Source: Paraburkholderia ginsengiterrae
Lineage (GTDB): Bacteria > Pseudomonadota > Gammaproteobacteria > Burkholderiales > Burkholderiaceae
Reading direction: 5' to 3'
DNA length: 64,000 nt
Assembly (NCBI RefSeq): GCF_001645125.1
Contig: NZ_LXKA01000371.1
Coordinates: 62,001 to 126,000, forward strand
The notes below the pieces were generated by a model. The model ran no database searches. It saw only the letters and a list, made by a program, of their open reading frames with translations, and was not told where the DNA came from. Position numbers and translations under genes: made by a program. Positions within the stretch are counted from its first letter, which is position 1; each line of letters begins with the position of its first letter. Below are positions 9,392 to 18,451 of this stretch, piece after piece.

Positions 9392-10735
9392 GTGAGTGTC
9401 ATTGTAGACAGCGCAAAATCTGCGCAGCCAGAGACACCTGGCGAAGTAAAAGGGAAATTGTCCACGCTGCAGTCTTTGCTGGTTTTTCTCTGCTTCCTCG
9501 TCGTCGTATTCGACGGACTTGACACCGTGGTGACAGGATTCGTCGCTCCATCATTGGCGCACGACTTCTCGGTTGCACATACCGCCTTGGGGCCATTTCT
9601 CAGCATGGCGCTTATCGGCATGACCGTCGGCGCATTGATTTCAGGACCACTCGCCGACCGTATCGGGCGCAAACCTGTACTCCTCGGTTCAGTGTTGCTA
9701 TTCGGCCTCTGCACACTATCCTGCGCTGCGTCCGATTCCATTCTCGAACTCACCGTCCTTCGGCTGTTCACAGGTCTCGGTCTCGGTGGTGCAATGCCGA
9801 GCGCCGGCACTTTGCTCTCCGAATACATGCCGCCATCGCGTCGAGCTTTCTTTACGAATCTCATGTATTGCGGCTTTCCGCTCGGCGCATCGCTGGGCGG
9901 ATTTCTCGCTGCGACCATCATTCCACATTGGGGCTGGCGGGGTGTCTTCTTCGCGGGCGGTATTGCCCCATTGTTCCTGCTGCTGGGCCTCTTCGCGATG
10001 CCAGAGTCCATTCGTTTCATGAAGGTCAGGAACTGGCCAGAAACGAAGATAAGTCGAGTCCTCTCACGCCTTCCAGCCGGAACCATCGTGTTAGGTACTG
10101 ATACAGCGGCGTCAGAGGGCAAATCCGAAGGCGGCGGTCTCCGCATGATCATGTCACGCCGCTTTATGCCAGGCACGGTCCTGTTGTGGCTCGCGTATTT
10201 CATGGGCTTGCTCGTTTTCTACCTGCAGACGAGCTGGTTGCCCACGTTGCTGCAAGGCGCTAACTTTAGTCCACGCCAATCAGCCACGATTTCCGCTCTT
10301 CTGCCGTTTGGCGGCGTACTCGGAACAGTAGTCTGTGGCTGGATGCTAGATCGCTTCGCATCGTATCGAGTTGTAGCATGCGCATTTGCTCTCGGAGGCT
10401 TAAGCCTGTTCGCCGCAAGCCGATCTCTCTCAAGTGTTGCCCCGCTTTCTGCCGCCATGTTCGCTTCAGGAGTATTTCTGGTCGGCGCGCAGAGCTCCAT
10501 GCTCTCGTTGGCGATGAGCTTCTATCCCACCAGCTGTCGCGCAACGGGAAGCGCGTGGATGCTCGGCGTCGGACGAGCGGGCGGGATCGTCGGTGCATTC
10601 GCGGGAGGCTACTTGCTGCATGAAGGCCTCGGAATAGAAACGACGGTAAGCTTGCTAGCGCCAGCTGCCCTGTTGGCAGCAGCATCCGTGGCGGTCTGCG
10701 GCTCCCTCCGACCGAGAACATCTCAGTCGCTCTAG
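9392..10735 (+). CDS. MFS transporter, aromatic acid:H+ symporter (AAHS) type
   Basis: 447 residues, twelve predicted membrane segments. The start is a GTG at 9392 with GGAG 8 nt upstream. TM1 carries the DGLDT sequence resembling the D-G-x-D motif of aromatic-acid symporters such as PcaK/BenK, and the loop between TM2 and TM3 has the MFS signature ADRIGRKP. The family imports benzoate-type acids with protons across the inner membrane. Between a tannase and oxygenase genes, likely cargo is gallate, protocatechuate, vanillate or a related acid; the exact substrate is inference. Confidence 0.88.
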   Translation: MSVIVDSAKSAQPETPGEVKGKLSTLQSLLVFLCFLVVVFDGLDTVVTGFVAPSLAHDFSVAHTALGPFLSMALIGMTVGALISGPLADRIGRKPVLLGSVLLFGLCTLSCAASDSILELTVLRLFTGLGLGGAMPSAGTLLSEYMPPSRRAFFTNLMYCGFPLGASLGGFLAATIIPHWGWRGVFFAGGIAPLFLLLGLFAMPESIRFMKVRNWPETKISRVLSRLPAGTIVLGTDTAASEGKSEGGGLRMIMSRRFMPGTVLLWLAYFMGLLVFYLQTSWLPTLLQGANFSPRQSATISALLPFGGVLGTVVCGWMLDRFASYRVVACAFALGGLSLFAASRSLSSVAPLSAAMFASGVFLVGAQSSMLSLAMSFYPTSCRATGSAWMLGVGRAGGIVGAFAGGYLLHEGLGIETTVSLLAPAALLAAASVAVCGSLRPRTSQSL

Positions 10736-10934
10736 TACAAACATTTCGTACGTCGGGAGGTAGATACGGGGATGCAAATAGTGCGACTACCGCATCCTCT
10801 GGCAGCTCCGTATTGACTTCAGCCACCGGATTATGGAGCCATGCGGAGCTGAACGCAGCCTGACCGATAAGTATGCTCGCGCGTACCGGTCTGCCCGATC
10901 CCGTTCGTCGCTTTAGCAACTAAACAGCTTGCAA

Positions 10935-12345
10935 GTAAGCGTGGCAGCAATGACGCCTTAACTGGGGATCGTGATCGTCAGACTGCGCTGCGGAGCTGAG
11001 CGGTGACGACCCACGAGTTGAGTTCGTCGATGCGGTTGATCGCATGGTCGGCGGTGCGTGCTAGTACGTAGCGTAGATACGCCTCAGGACCGATGCCATT
11101 GGGTTTTGCGGTGCGAACGAAGCTGTAGATGGCAGCGGCACGTTCGCCCCCAGAGTCTGCTCCATCAAACATATAGCTGCGCCGACCGACGGCCAACCCG
11201 CGTACCGCGCTTGACTGGCAGATTGTCGATTTCGAGCTGGCCGTTATCGCAATAGCGCGTGAGCGCTTCCCATCGGTTCAACGCATAGAGGATCGCCTGA
11301 CTTGTATCCGATTTGCGCGAGAGCGGCTCCAGCGCCGCTGCGAGCCACACACGGAATCGATCGAGTAGCGGTCGCGCATGTTCCTGGCGATGCGTACTCC
11401 GCTCGTCGGGCGGTTTGCCGCGGATCGCTTCTTCAATCCTCTATAGCGCGGCGATACGCTCGAGCGCTTCGGTGTTCAACGCATTGGGGCGCGCTGCGTG
11501 TAATTCATAGAACTGTCGTTGGGCGTGCGCCCAGCAAGCCGCCTCCGTGACACGTCCTGTTTCGTAGATAGCCTGATAACCACCGTAAGCGTCAGCTTGC
11601 AGCGTACCGTTGAATGACTCGAGGTGCTGCGGAGGATGGATGCCTTTGCGATCCGGCGTATAGGCAAACCAGACCGCAGGCGGCGTCATGTCGGCCGACG
11701 CACGATCATCGCGCACGTACACCCACGAGCGTCCAGTCTTCGGCTTGCCATTGCCCGGTGCAAGCACGGGAACCGGTGTGTCGTCCGCATGCAGTTTCGT
11801 CGCCGACATCACGTAACGAAGCGGGGTTTCAACGAGCGGCTGCAGCAGCGTCGCCGCGTGCCCGACCCACTTCGCGAGCAGCGAGCCATCAAGTTCGACG
11901 CCCTCCCGCGCGTACATGACCGACTGCCGGTAAAGCGGCTCTTGATCTGCGAACTTCGAGACCAGCACGTGTGCCGACAGTCCGAGGCCGGCGAGATCAC
12001 GGTCGATCGAGCGGCTCGGTGCCGGCGCCTGAGAGATGTGGTCGCAACACACGCATGCAAATTTCAGGCGAACATGACGGATGACCCAGAAGCTGGCCGG
12101 TACGTACTCAAGCTGTTCGGAGACGTCTTCGCCGAGCGACTTCATCAGGCCACCACACTGCATGCACTTCCCGGTGGATTCGGGCAGGTGTGTTTGAATC
12201 GCGCGCGGCAGATGTTCGGGCAGTGGCTTGCGCGGGGCCTGTTCCACGGCCGTGCGTGGCGTCTTCGGGATTTCGATCGGTGCCGAGCTTTCGTCGGTCT
12301 CAAGCCCTTCGAGACGCAGCAAGGCGCCGGATCGTGACAATGCCT
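10935..12345 (-). mobile_element. Decayed IS66-family element
   Basis: One boundary is suggested at 10935 by GTAAGCG, the usual IS66-family terminal start, followed by the 3' part of a TnpC-type transposase. At the other side (about 12345) the transposase N-terminus and the matching inverted repeat are missing, so the copy is truncated. tnpA and tnpB are absent. It sits between the MFS gene and the 3' end of the GMC oxidoreductase gene. Confidence 0.8.
10978..12340 (-). pseudogene. IS66 TnpC transposase, broken
   Basis: Two in-frame blocks match IS66 TnpC. The first (12340-11441) contains the zinc-binding CMQCGG...CVCCDH region and the DDE-domain entry ([14 protein letters not shown]). It ends at an in-frame TAG where the family normally continues AALxRIEEAIRG. 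Reading beyond the stop continues the same protein to NLPV, where a frameshift near 11190 moves to another frame (VGRRSYMFDGADSGGERAA...) ending at 10978. With one nonsense mutation, one frameshift and a missing N-terminus it cannot encode a working transposase. Confidence 0.88.
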
Positions 12346-12418
12346 GCGTGCAAGTACGGTCCCTCGCAAGCTACGCGTTAACTCACCTACGCGTCGGCCC
12401 GTGATCGATGCCGCCCGT

Positions 12419-14014
12419 TCAGCACGCGCCCATCATGATGTCAACACCTCTGTCGGCAACCGCCATAACCGTCGCGTTCGTATTTGCGCTAATCACCGAC
12501 GGCATCATTGAGGCATCAAAGACCCGCAATCCCGGCACTCCCTTCACTCGAAGATCGGCCGTCAACACCGCCATGGGATCATCTGCTCTGCCCATGCGGC
12601 AAGTCCCACAAGGGTGATAGTTGCTCTCCGTGGTACGACGCATATAGCTCAGCAACTGTTCGTCCGATTGAAACTCTGCACCGGGTTGACTTTCCTTATG
12701 AATCACATCGGAAAGCGGTGCGGTCGCCGCGATGCGGCGAAGGTATTTAATCGCACCTAGCAGTCGCGATTGGTCAGAGGGATCGCTCAGCCAGTTTGGA
12801 TCGATCAATGCATCATCCTCGGGGTCCGAAGAACGTAGCTTCACCGAACCTCGGGAGCGTGGTTTGACCAGATTCGCCATCAGCGAAATGCCGTGCGAAA
12901 TCTCACCACCTTGAGGATCTGGCCACATCACGCCTACGCCGTAAATTTGAAGGTCAGGGTCGGAGTCCGGGTTCTCCAGATTTACAAATGCCATCGTTTC
13001 CGCACCGTTCGAAGAAACCGGTCCGTCACGAAACGCCAAATAGCGCAAGCCGTTTGTCAGCATTCGCAGGCCTTTGTCTTCGCCGAAGTAACCGTGCGCA
13101 CCCTTGGTAGTCATGGAAACCACGACAGAATTGTGATCCTGCAGGTTTTGGCCAACACCACGCAGGTCGACTCTGACCTTGATGCCGTGCTCAGCGAGGT
13201 GCTCGGCCGGGCCAATACCCGACAGCATCAACAGCCGAGGGGTCGCATAGGCGCCCGCAGTGAGGATCACCTCTGCGACTGCGTAAGCCGTTTCGGTGCT
13301 ACCGTAGATGCTGTATTCGATACCTACGACCCGATCTCCTTCAAATAGCAGCCGGCTAACCTTTGCTTTAGATATCACGGTAAGTTCCGGCCGATCCATA
13401 ATCGGACGTAGGAACGCGGTGGCGGCACTGCAACGTTCCCCGCGAAATGTCGTCGTTTGCATGTAGCCGACACCGCCCAACGTGCCTGCGTTGAAATCCG
13501 CAGTAAAGGGCAGACCCATTCGCTGCATGGTGCGTACGAAGAGATCAGCAGCATCGACGACGTAGCGAGGATCTGAAACCTTTAGTGGCCCATCGCCACT
13601 GTGTGCATCGTTATCGAAGCGCTGGTTGCCCTCCTGACGCCTGAAATATGGAAGAAGATCGTCCCAACTCCAACCTTGCCCGCCGACTGCCTCATTCCAG
13701 CAATCGTAGTCGAAGCGTGACCCACGGACATACGCCATCGCGTTTACAGAACTGCTCCCCCCTATGACGCGCCCCTGCGGCACCGAGACTGTTCGGCCAC
13801 CAAGAGAAGGTTGCGCCTCCGATTCGTACCGCTTGATAAAAGGACTGCCCTCAAAGAGCATCTTGAAGGTGCCGGCAGGCATCTTTAGCAGCATACCGGT
13901 ATCGAGCGGACCCTCTTCGAGAACCAGAACGCGTTTGCCGTGCTCCGTCACGAGTCTGTTGGCGGTTACGCATCCGGCACTCCCCGCACCGACGATAATA
14001 TAGTCGTAGTTCAT
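12419..14014 (-). CDS. GMC-family FAD alcohol dehydrogenase/oxidase
   Basis: 531 residues. The FAD fold starts at the N-terminus (DYIIVGAGSAGC), with GMC signature 1 near residue 80 (GGSSSVNAMAYVRG) and signature 2 near 255 (GAYATPRLLMLSGIG). The C-terminal substrate domain contains YHPCGTCRMG with the catalytic-type His, and the final block has the second active-site region (SANTNATVMAVADRG). The enzyme oxidises a primary alcohol to an aldehyde. It lies 23 bp downstream of the aldehyde dehydrogenase gene in the Rieske operon, so the pair likely converts an alcohol side chain to the acid. A benzylic (vanillyl-type) alcohol is a guess. Confidence 0.88.
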   Translation of the reverse strand: MNYDYIIVGAGSAGCVTANRLVTEHGKRVLVLEEGPLDTGMLLKMPAGTFKMLFEGSPFIKRYESEAQPSLGGRTVSVPQGRVIGGSSSVNAMAYVRGSRFDYDCWNEAVGGQGWSWDDLLPYFRRQEGNQRFDNDAHSGDGPLKVSDPRYVVDAADLFVRTMQRMGLPFTADFNAGTLGGVGYMQTTTFRGERCSAATAFLRPIMDRPELTVISKAKVSRLLFEGDRVVGIEYSIYGSTETAYAVAEVILTAGAYATPRLLMLSGIGPAEHLAEHGIKVRVDLRGVGQNLQDHNSVVVSMTTKGAHGYFGEDKGLRMLTNGLRYLAFRDGPVSSNGAETMAFVNLENPDSDPDLQIYGVGVMWPDPQGGEISHGISLMANLVKPRSRGSVKLRSSDPEDDALIDPNWLSDPSDQSRLLGAIKYLRRIAATAPLSDVIHKESQPGAEFQSDEQLLSYMRRTTESNYHPCGTCRMGRADDPMAVLTADLRVKGVPGLRVFDASMMPSVISANTNATVMAVADRGVDIMMGAC

Positions 14015-14037
14015 GTATCCTCGTATGCTAACGGGGC

Positions 14038-15513
14038 TTATGCTTGCGGCAAATAGACAGCTTGGTACTCCAGAAAGGCGTCCAATCCTTCGGGGCCGCC
14101 TTCTCGCCCAATTCCCGACTGTTTAAATCCGCCAAAGGGAACGTTAGGAGCCATTTCCAGGCCATTGACGGTCACGTTCCCAGTCTTCATGCGCTTCGCG
14201 ACGTGATAGCCCCGGGCGGGGTCACTTGTAAAGACAGTGCCACTCAGGCCGAAATCTGAAGCATTTGCGATTCTTATCGCCTCTTCGACGTCGTCATAGA
14301 CCATCAAGGAGACCACAGGACCAAATATCTCTTCTTTGGCTATCGTCATCTCCGATGTGACATCGGCAAATACGGTAGGCTCGACAAAATACCCACGTTC
14401 GAACTGCTTGCTGCGGATACCGCCCGCCATGAGGCGAGCGCCCTCCTTCTTGCCTTCGTCCATATAGCGAAGGACACGCTCGAGTTGCGCTGCGGTCGAA
14501 AGAGGACCGACGTGCGTCGCGTCGTCCCATGGGTCGCCAACCACCATGCTCCTCACGCCGGCAACATAGGCATCCAGAAATTCCTCGTACCTCGATCGCG
14601 GTAAAAGGATCCGCGTTTGCGCAAAACAGATCTGACCGGAAAAAGGCATTGAAAACGGGATCAGCGCAGATAGCGTTTTCTCGAGGCCCGCGTCGTCAAG
14701 CACAACCGCAGCCGACTTCCCGCCGAGTTCCAGCGTGAAGCGCGCCATGCGCGCCAAGCACGCCGCGCCAATTTGCTTTCCAGCCGCCGTGCTGCCAGTG
14801 AAGCTCACCTTGTCTACTTTTGGCGATGCCACCAGATGTGCACCCACATCCCTGTCCGCCGTAATGACGTTCAACACCCCTGGCGGCAGTCCGACCTCAT
14901 GCGCACACTCAGCAAGAAGCAGTGCATCCAGCGGAGTCTCGGGCGAGGACTTCACCACCACAGTACAGCCGGCGGCCAACGCCGCTCCGAGTTTGTAGGA
15001 CAGAATCGGCAACTGCGCGTTCCAGGGCGAGATGAGAACCGCAACACCCACCGGCGTCCCAAGTACCCGCGCCTCCCCCTGCGGCGTCTTGCGGGTCTCC
15101 AGGAACGGGTAGCCTTCGGCGAGCGCAGCATAGTAATCGAGCATTGCTGGCGCGACTGGAGTAAACATCGAAGCGAAACTTACTGGTGCCCCAACCTGCG
15201 CCGTCCAAATGCGACTCAGCAACGGCAAACGTTCTTTCACCGCAGCCGAAAGTTTCCTCAAATACACAGCCCGCTCTGCGCCGCTCATACGGGGCCAGAC
15301 GCCCTTGTCGAAAGCGACGCGAGCGGCATCAATGGCCCGCTCCGCATCGGTCTCGTCGGCCAGCGGAGCGTCCAGCAAGAACTCTTCTGTCGAGGGTGTC
15401 GTCAACGTGCTACGTCGCGACGAATGACTTGCAACCCATGCTCCGCCAATATAAAACCGGGAGCGTACGTCGTCGGAAACTTCGGTCGCAGGACTGAATG
15501 GCGGCTGTCTCAT
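14038..15513 (-). CDS. NAD(P)+-dependent aldehyde dehydrogenase
   Basis: 491 residues, normal for the ALDH superfamily. It contains the Rossmann motif FTGSTAAGKQIG, the catalytic Glu in LELGGKS, the catalytic Cys in GQICFAQTR, and the C-terminal PFGGFKQSGIGREGG. It oxidises an aldehyde to a carboxylic acid. Its gene lies between the Rieske reductase (51-bp gap) and GMC oxidoreductase (23-bp gap) on the same strand, so it is part of that operon. It probably acts on the aldehyde made by the GMC enzyme; the exact substrate cannot be told from sequence. Confidence 0.9.
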   Translation of the reverse strand: MRQPPFSPATEVSDDVRSRFYIGGAWVASHSSRRSTLTTPSTEEFLLDAPLADETDAERAIDAARVAFDKGVWPRMSGAERAVYLRKLSAAVKERLPLLSRIWTAQVGAPVSFASMFTPVAPAMLDYYAALAEGYPFLETRKTPQGEARVLGTPVGVAVLISPWNAQLPILSYKLGAALAAGCTVVVKSSPETPLDALLLAECAHEVGLPPGVLNVITADRDVGAHLVASPKVDKVSFTGSTAAGKQIGAACLARMARFTLELGGKSAAVVLDDAGLEKTLSALIPFSMPFSGQICFAQTRILLPRSRYEEFLDAYVAGVRSMVVGDPWDDATHVGPLSTAAQLERVLRYMDEGKKEGARLMAGGIRSKQFERGYFVEPTVFADVTSEMTIAKEEIFGPVVSLMVYDDVEEAIRIANASDFGLSGTVFTSDPARGYHVAKRMKTGNVTVNGLEMAPNVPFGGFKQSGIGREGGPEGLDAFLEYQAVYLPQA

Positions 15514-15564
15514 GGTTATTTCCGTATTGTGATGACTCTGATGACCGCGTGTACAACAATCTCA

Positions 15565-16530
15565 CTAGAGATCAAGAACCAGTCGGGGCGATTTGGATCT
15601 CGAAATGCAGATCGCCATGCAATTGCCCTGCGCTTTTTCCTGTGAAGTGAGGAAGCAATCGCGATGATCAGGCGTCCCCTCAAGGACGGATGTCACGCAG
15701 GTACCGCAGACGCCTTGCTCGCACGAAGTTTCAACATCAATTCCACGAGCGCGCAGCACATCGATAATGGTATCGCCGGCGCCGACCTCGACTGTCACGC
15801 CACTTTGAGCCAACGTCACCTGAAAGCCCGTATTTCCCGTCGTATCGGTGCTTGCTTCGGAGGCACTGAAATACTCGAGATGCACCGCCTCCTCCGGCCA
15901 CCCCGATTGTGCAGCAGCGGCCTGTACTGCATCCATAAACGGCCGTGGACCGCAAAGATACAGATGGCCCCCGTCAGGGCGCGGAGAAAGCGCATCATGC
16001 AGAGCGGCAGTTACGTCGTCCCTATTCAGCCCAAGGAGGAGACGGGAGGCAGTGGAAAGCGCCCCGGTCTCGAGTTCATCGCGAAAGGCCACATGCTCGA
16101 GCGAACGGCTGAAATAAAGCAGCTCAAACGATTGCCCCTGCGCCTGAAGCGAACGCGCCATGCTGATCAACGGCGTGATGCCGATTCCGCCCGCCACCAG
16201 GATACTGTGTTGCGCCTGCGCCGCCATCGGGAAGTTGTTGCGAGGTACCGAGATATCTAACTCATATCCAGCATAGAGCTTCTCGTGAACCCATTTCGAC
16301 CCACCGCGCGATTCTGGCTCGAGCTTCACAGCAACAGAGTAGCTGGAAGCATCGTCTTGCGGTCCGCAAAGCGAGTATTGCCGTATTAAACCCGACCTGA
16401 GGTGCAAGTCGATGTGCGAGCCAGGCTGATACGCGGGCAGTTCAGAACCATCAACCGCAGCCAGTGTGATCAGGCGAATGTCTTGCGCAATCGGCAACGC
16501 CGAGGTCACCCGCACGAGAATGGTCTTCAT
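15565..16530 (-). CDS. Phthalate-dioxygenase-reductase/VanB-type FMN, 2Fe-2S oxidoreductase
   Basis: About 321 residues from the ATG at 16530; the frame stays open to 16740, but this start gives the usual length and N-terminus for class IA reductases. Order of domains: FMN-binding (RQYSLCG near 50-56), NAD-binding (GGIGITP near 114-120) and a C-terminal plant-type ferredoxin with the C-x4-C-x2-C cluster (CEQGVCGTC) plus a fourth Cys further on. It passes electrons from NADH to the Rieske oxygenase encoded 157 bp upstream on the same strand. The ribosome site of the chosen start is weak. Confidence 0.9.
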   Translation of the reverse strand: MKTILVRVTSALPIAQDIRLITLAAVDGSELPAYQPGSHIDLHLRSGLIRQYSLCGPQDDASSYSVAVKLEPESRGGSKWVHEKLYAGYELDISVPRNNFPMAAQAQHSILVAGGIGITPLISMARSLQAQGQSFELLYFSRSLEHVAFRDELETGALSTASRLLLGLNRDDVTAALHDALSPRPDGGHLYLCGPRPFMDAVQAAAAQSGWPEEAVHLEYFSASEASTDTTGNTGFQVTLAQSGVTVEVGAGDTIIDVLRARGIDVETSCEQGVCGTCVTSVLEGTPDHRDCFLTSQEKAQGNCMAICISRSKSPRLVLDL

Positions 16531-16687
16531 CAGTGAAAAATCCAGTTCATGGGAAACGATGTGGGTGGCGGGCATCCAGTCGTCTCCGACGAGATGCCCA
16601 CGTCCTTCGTCTCCGTATAACAACACCGGCTTCCGTCGTTTTACAGAGAAACAGCCAACCGGTTCTTCGTACAGCGCGTGAACGCCG

Positions 16688-18016
16688 TCACTTGCCTGAG
16701 GCTTTAGATTCCAAAGCGAAGAGACTATGGTCACCGGCATATCGCGAGCAGTAACTCTCCCGGGATTCGGTCGAGTCGATCTCGCCCGTGATCACCACCA
16801 AGTCCGTGAAATCGTTCTCTGCGGTATTGCGGACCACGCCGCGCGGGTCCTCCCCCGCCGCTACCGCGTTGGCCGCCTCGTCGAGCATGCGGCGTGCGCG
16901 TACGATAGCGATGTCGGATGACGAAAGATGTTCGCCAGTCTGATCGTGGATCGTGCCTTGCGACTGAGTGATAGCAATGTCGTGAACCGAAAAGCACTCA
17001 CCGAGGCCCAGGTAAGCTTCGCTCTTCATCGAACCACGGTCCTGCGAATACAGATCGTCCTTGGCGCGGCGCATGCGATCCCCCTCAGCCTTCTCCGATT
17101 CGTACTGCTGTTCGAGGGCAGCTTTGTCCAGATTTCCGCTGCGATGAAAGATGAACTCCCAGCGCCAGTGATGTTCGTCGTCGATAGGAACGTCCCACAA
17201 CATCGTGACACCGCCTTCACCAAGGTATCCCTCGAAGCCGCCGACCGCGCAGGCGTTGGGCATCACAAAATTGGTAATACGGATCGAAGAGCGGTCCGCA
17301 CCTTCAATCTTGCGCAGTGTGTAGAGCCTCACTCCGAAGCGGGTGTCCTCAACGCCGAGTTCGGGTCTAGCCTGATTCGAAAACACGCCCCAACGGGCTT
17401 GCATGTCAGGACTGGACAGCTCCAGTTGATGCAGATAGGAGGTATGGACCGGATCGATATTGCCTTCGCTTGCCTGCATCCAGTTGCAGTCGCCGAACCA
17501 ACGCGTGGTGTAGCGATATTCGCTGCCACCAGCAAGTGCCGGATAATTGGGGAAAAGCGGCGGATCACCAGGGCCCATGTACGCCCAGAACGCACCAGCC
17601 ACCTCAAGGATTGGGTAGGATTTCATCCGGATGCGGTCCTTGGCAGTCGGCGACGCTTCGGCCGGCTGATCCAGACAGCGACCATTCACGTCGAACAGCC
17701 AGCCATGATACGGACAACGGATGCCACCAGATTCGATACGACCCAGCGCGAGATCAGTGCAGCGGTGTGCGCATTTTCGGTCGATCAGGCCTACCTGACC
17801 GCCGTCATCGCGGAATAGCACCAGATCTTCGCCCATGATGCGGATCGGCTGCGGCGCCGCGCCAGGCGGCAGCGAATCGCTCAAGGCAACAGGTTGCCAG
17901 TAACGTCGAAGCAGTTCACCTGCTGGCGTGCCCGCGTTGGTTTGTGTCAGGTATTGGTAGCGATCCGCCCCTCGCGGACGAGGCTTCACCGTGATTGGAT
18001 GCGTGGTGGCTTCCAT
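16688..18016 (-). CDS. Rieske non-heme iron oxygenase, large (phthalate-dioxygenase-like) alpha subunit
   Basis: 442 residues; AGGAG precedes the ATG. The Rieske centre is Cys82-x-His84 and Cys101-x2-His104. The mononuclear iron site is Asp188-x2-His191-x4-His196 in NIDPVHTSYLH. At ~440 residues with no beta-subunit gene it resembles the phthalate 4,5-dioxygenase / 3-chlorobenzoate dioxygenase / LigX-type O-demethylase group rather than the ~350-residue VanA vanillate demethylases. No dihydrodiol dehydrogenase or decarboxylase gene is present nearby, which slightly favours O-demethylation or monohydroxylation over dihydroxylation. Products would reach the protocatechuate-cleavage operon at 24.6-29.6 kb. 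Confidence 0.9.
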   Translation of the reverse strand: MEATTHPITVKPRPRGADRYQYLTQTNAGTPAGELLRRYWQPVALSDSLPPGAAPQPIRIMGEDLVLFRDDGGQVGLIDRKCAHRCTDLALGRIESGGIRCPYHGWLFDVNGRCLDQPAEASPTAKDRIRMKSYPILEVAGAFWAYMGPGDPPLFPNYPALAGGSEYRYTTRWFGDCNWMQASEGNIDPVHTSYLHQLELSSPDMQARWGVFSNQARPELGVEDTRFGVRLYTLRKIEGADRSSIRITNFVMPNACAVGGFEGYLGEGGVTMLWDVPIDDEHHWRWEFIFHRSGNLDKAALEQQYESEKAEGDRMRRAKDDLYSQDRGSMKSEAYLGLGECFSVHDIAITQSQGTIHDQTGEHLSSSDIAIVRARRMLDEAANAVAAGEDPRGVVRNTAENDFTDLVVITGEIDSTESRESYCSRYAGDHSLFALESKASGK

Positions 18017-18088
18017 GACGTCTCCTGTGTTCTATTCAAAAAAGCTGATTAAATAAAAAGTGGGCGTGGTCGCCCGGGCTGTAAAGGT

Positions 18089-18346
18089 CTATGCGCCGTC
18101 ACCAGATTCCTGCCGACGCGGGCCCCTGGCAAGAAACGGGAATGCCAGCACGACCACTGCGGCAGATCCGGCGTAGCCTATGATCAAGCGCCGCATCAAC
18201 TCGCTCGGGTCGAGTGCGTAATCGTGCCTGTCGAGCAGCACGTTGAGCAGAGTCCCCGCGAGGCAGGTAAGAAACGAACAGAACAGGCCCATGCCGATAA
18301 CAACGCTTCCGCGCTGCCATACTCTGACGATTCGCAGCAAATCCAT
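18089..18346 (-). CDS. Small two-TM membrane protein of unknown function
   Basis: About 85 residues from the ATG at 18346 (an earlier in-frame start at 18367 is possible). Two hydrophobic helices (VVIGMGLFCSFLTCLAGTLL and a second around IIGYAGSAAVVVLAFPFLA) are separated by a charged loop with DRHDYALDPSELMRR. I do not recognise the family. It is first in the Rieske operon, 72 bp ahead of the oxygenase gene, and is divergent from the LysR gene, so it may help transport or sensing. Confidence 0.6.
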   Translation of the reverse strand: MDLLRIVRVWQRGSVVIGMGLFCSFLTCLAGTLLNVLLDRHDYALDPSELMRRLIIGYAGSAAVVVLAFPFLARGPRRQESGDGA

Positions 18347-18451
18347 TACTCGTCCACTCGATGTCAACGAGTGTTAAGATATATTGATATCAGACTTAAA
18401 CAAATCGGATTTCTGGCATATCTGTTATGCACATTCAGCAGGGGCTAGCGT

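Noticed and set aside
16688-18016. Calling the Rieske oxygenase VanA
   Set aside because: It is about 90 residues longer than VanA proteins and resembles the phthalate/LigX-size group, so I left the symbol empty.
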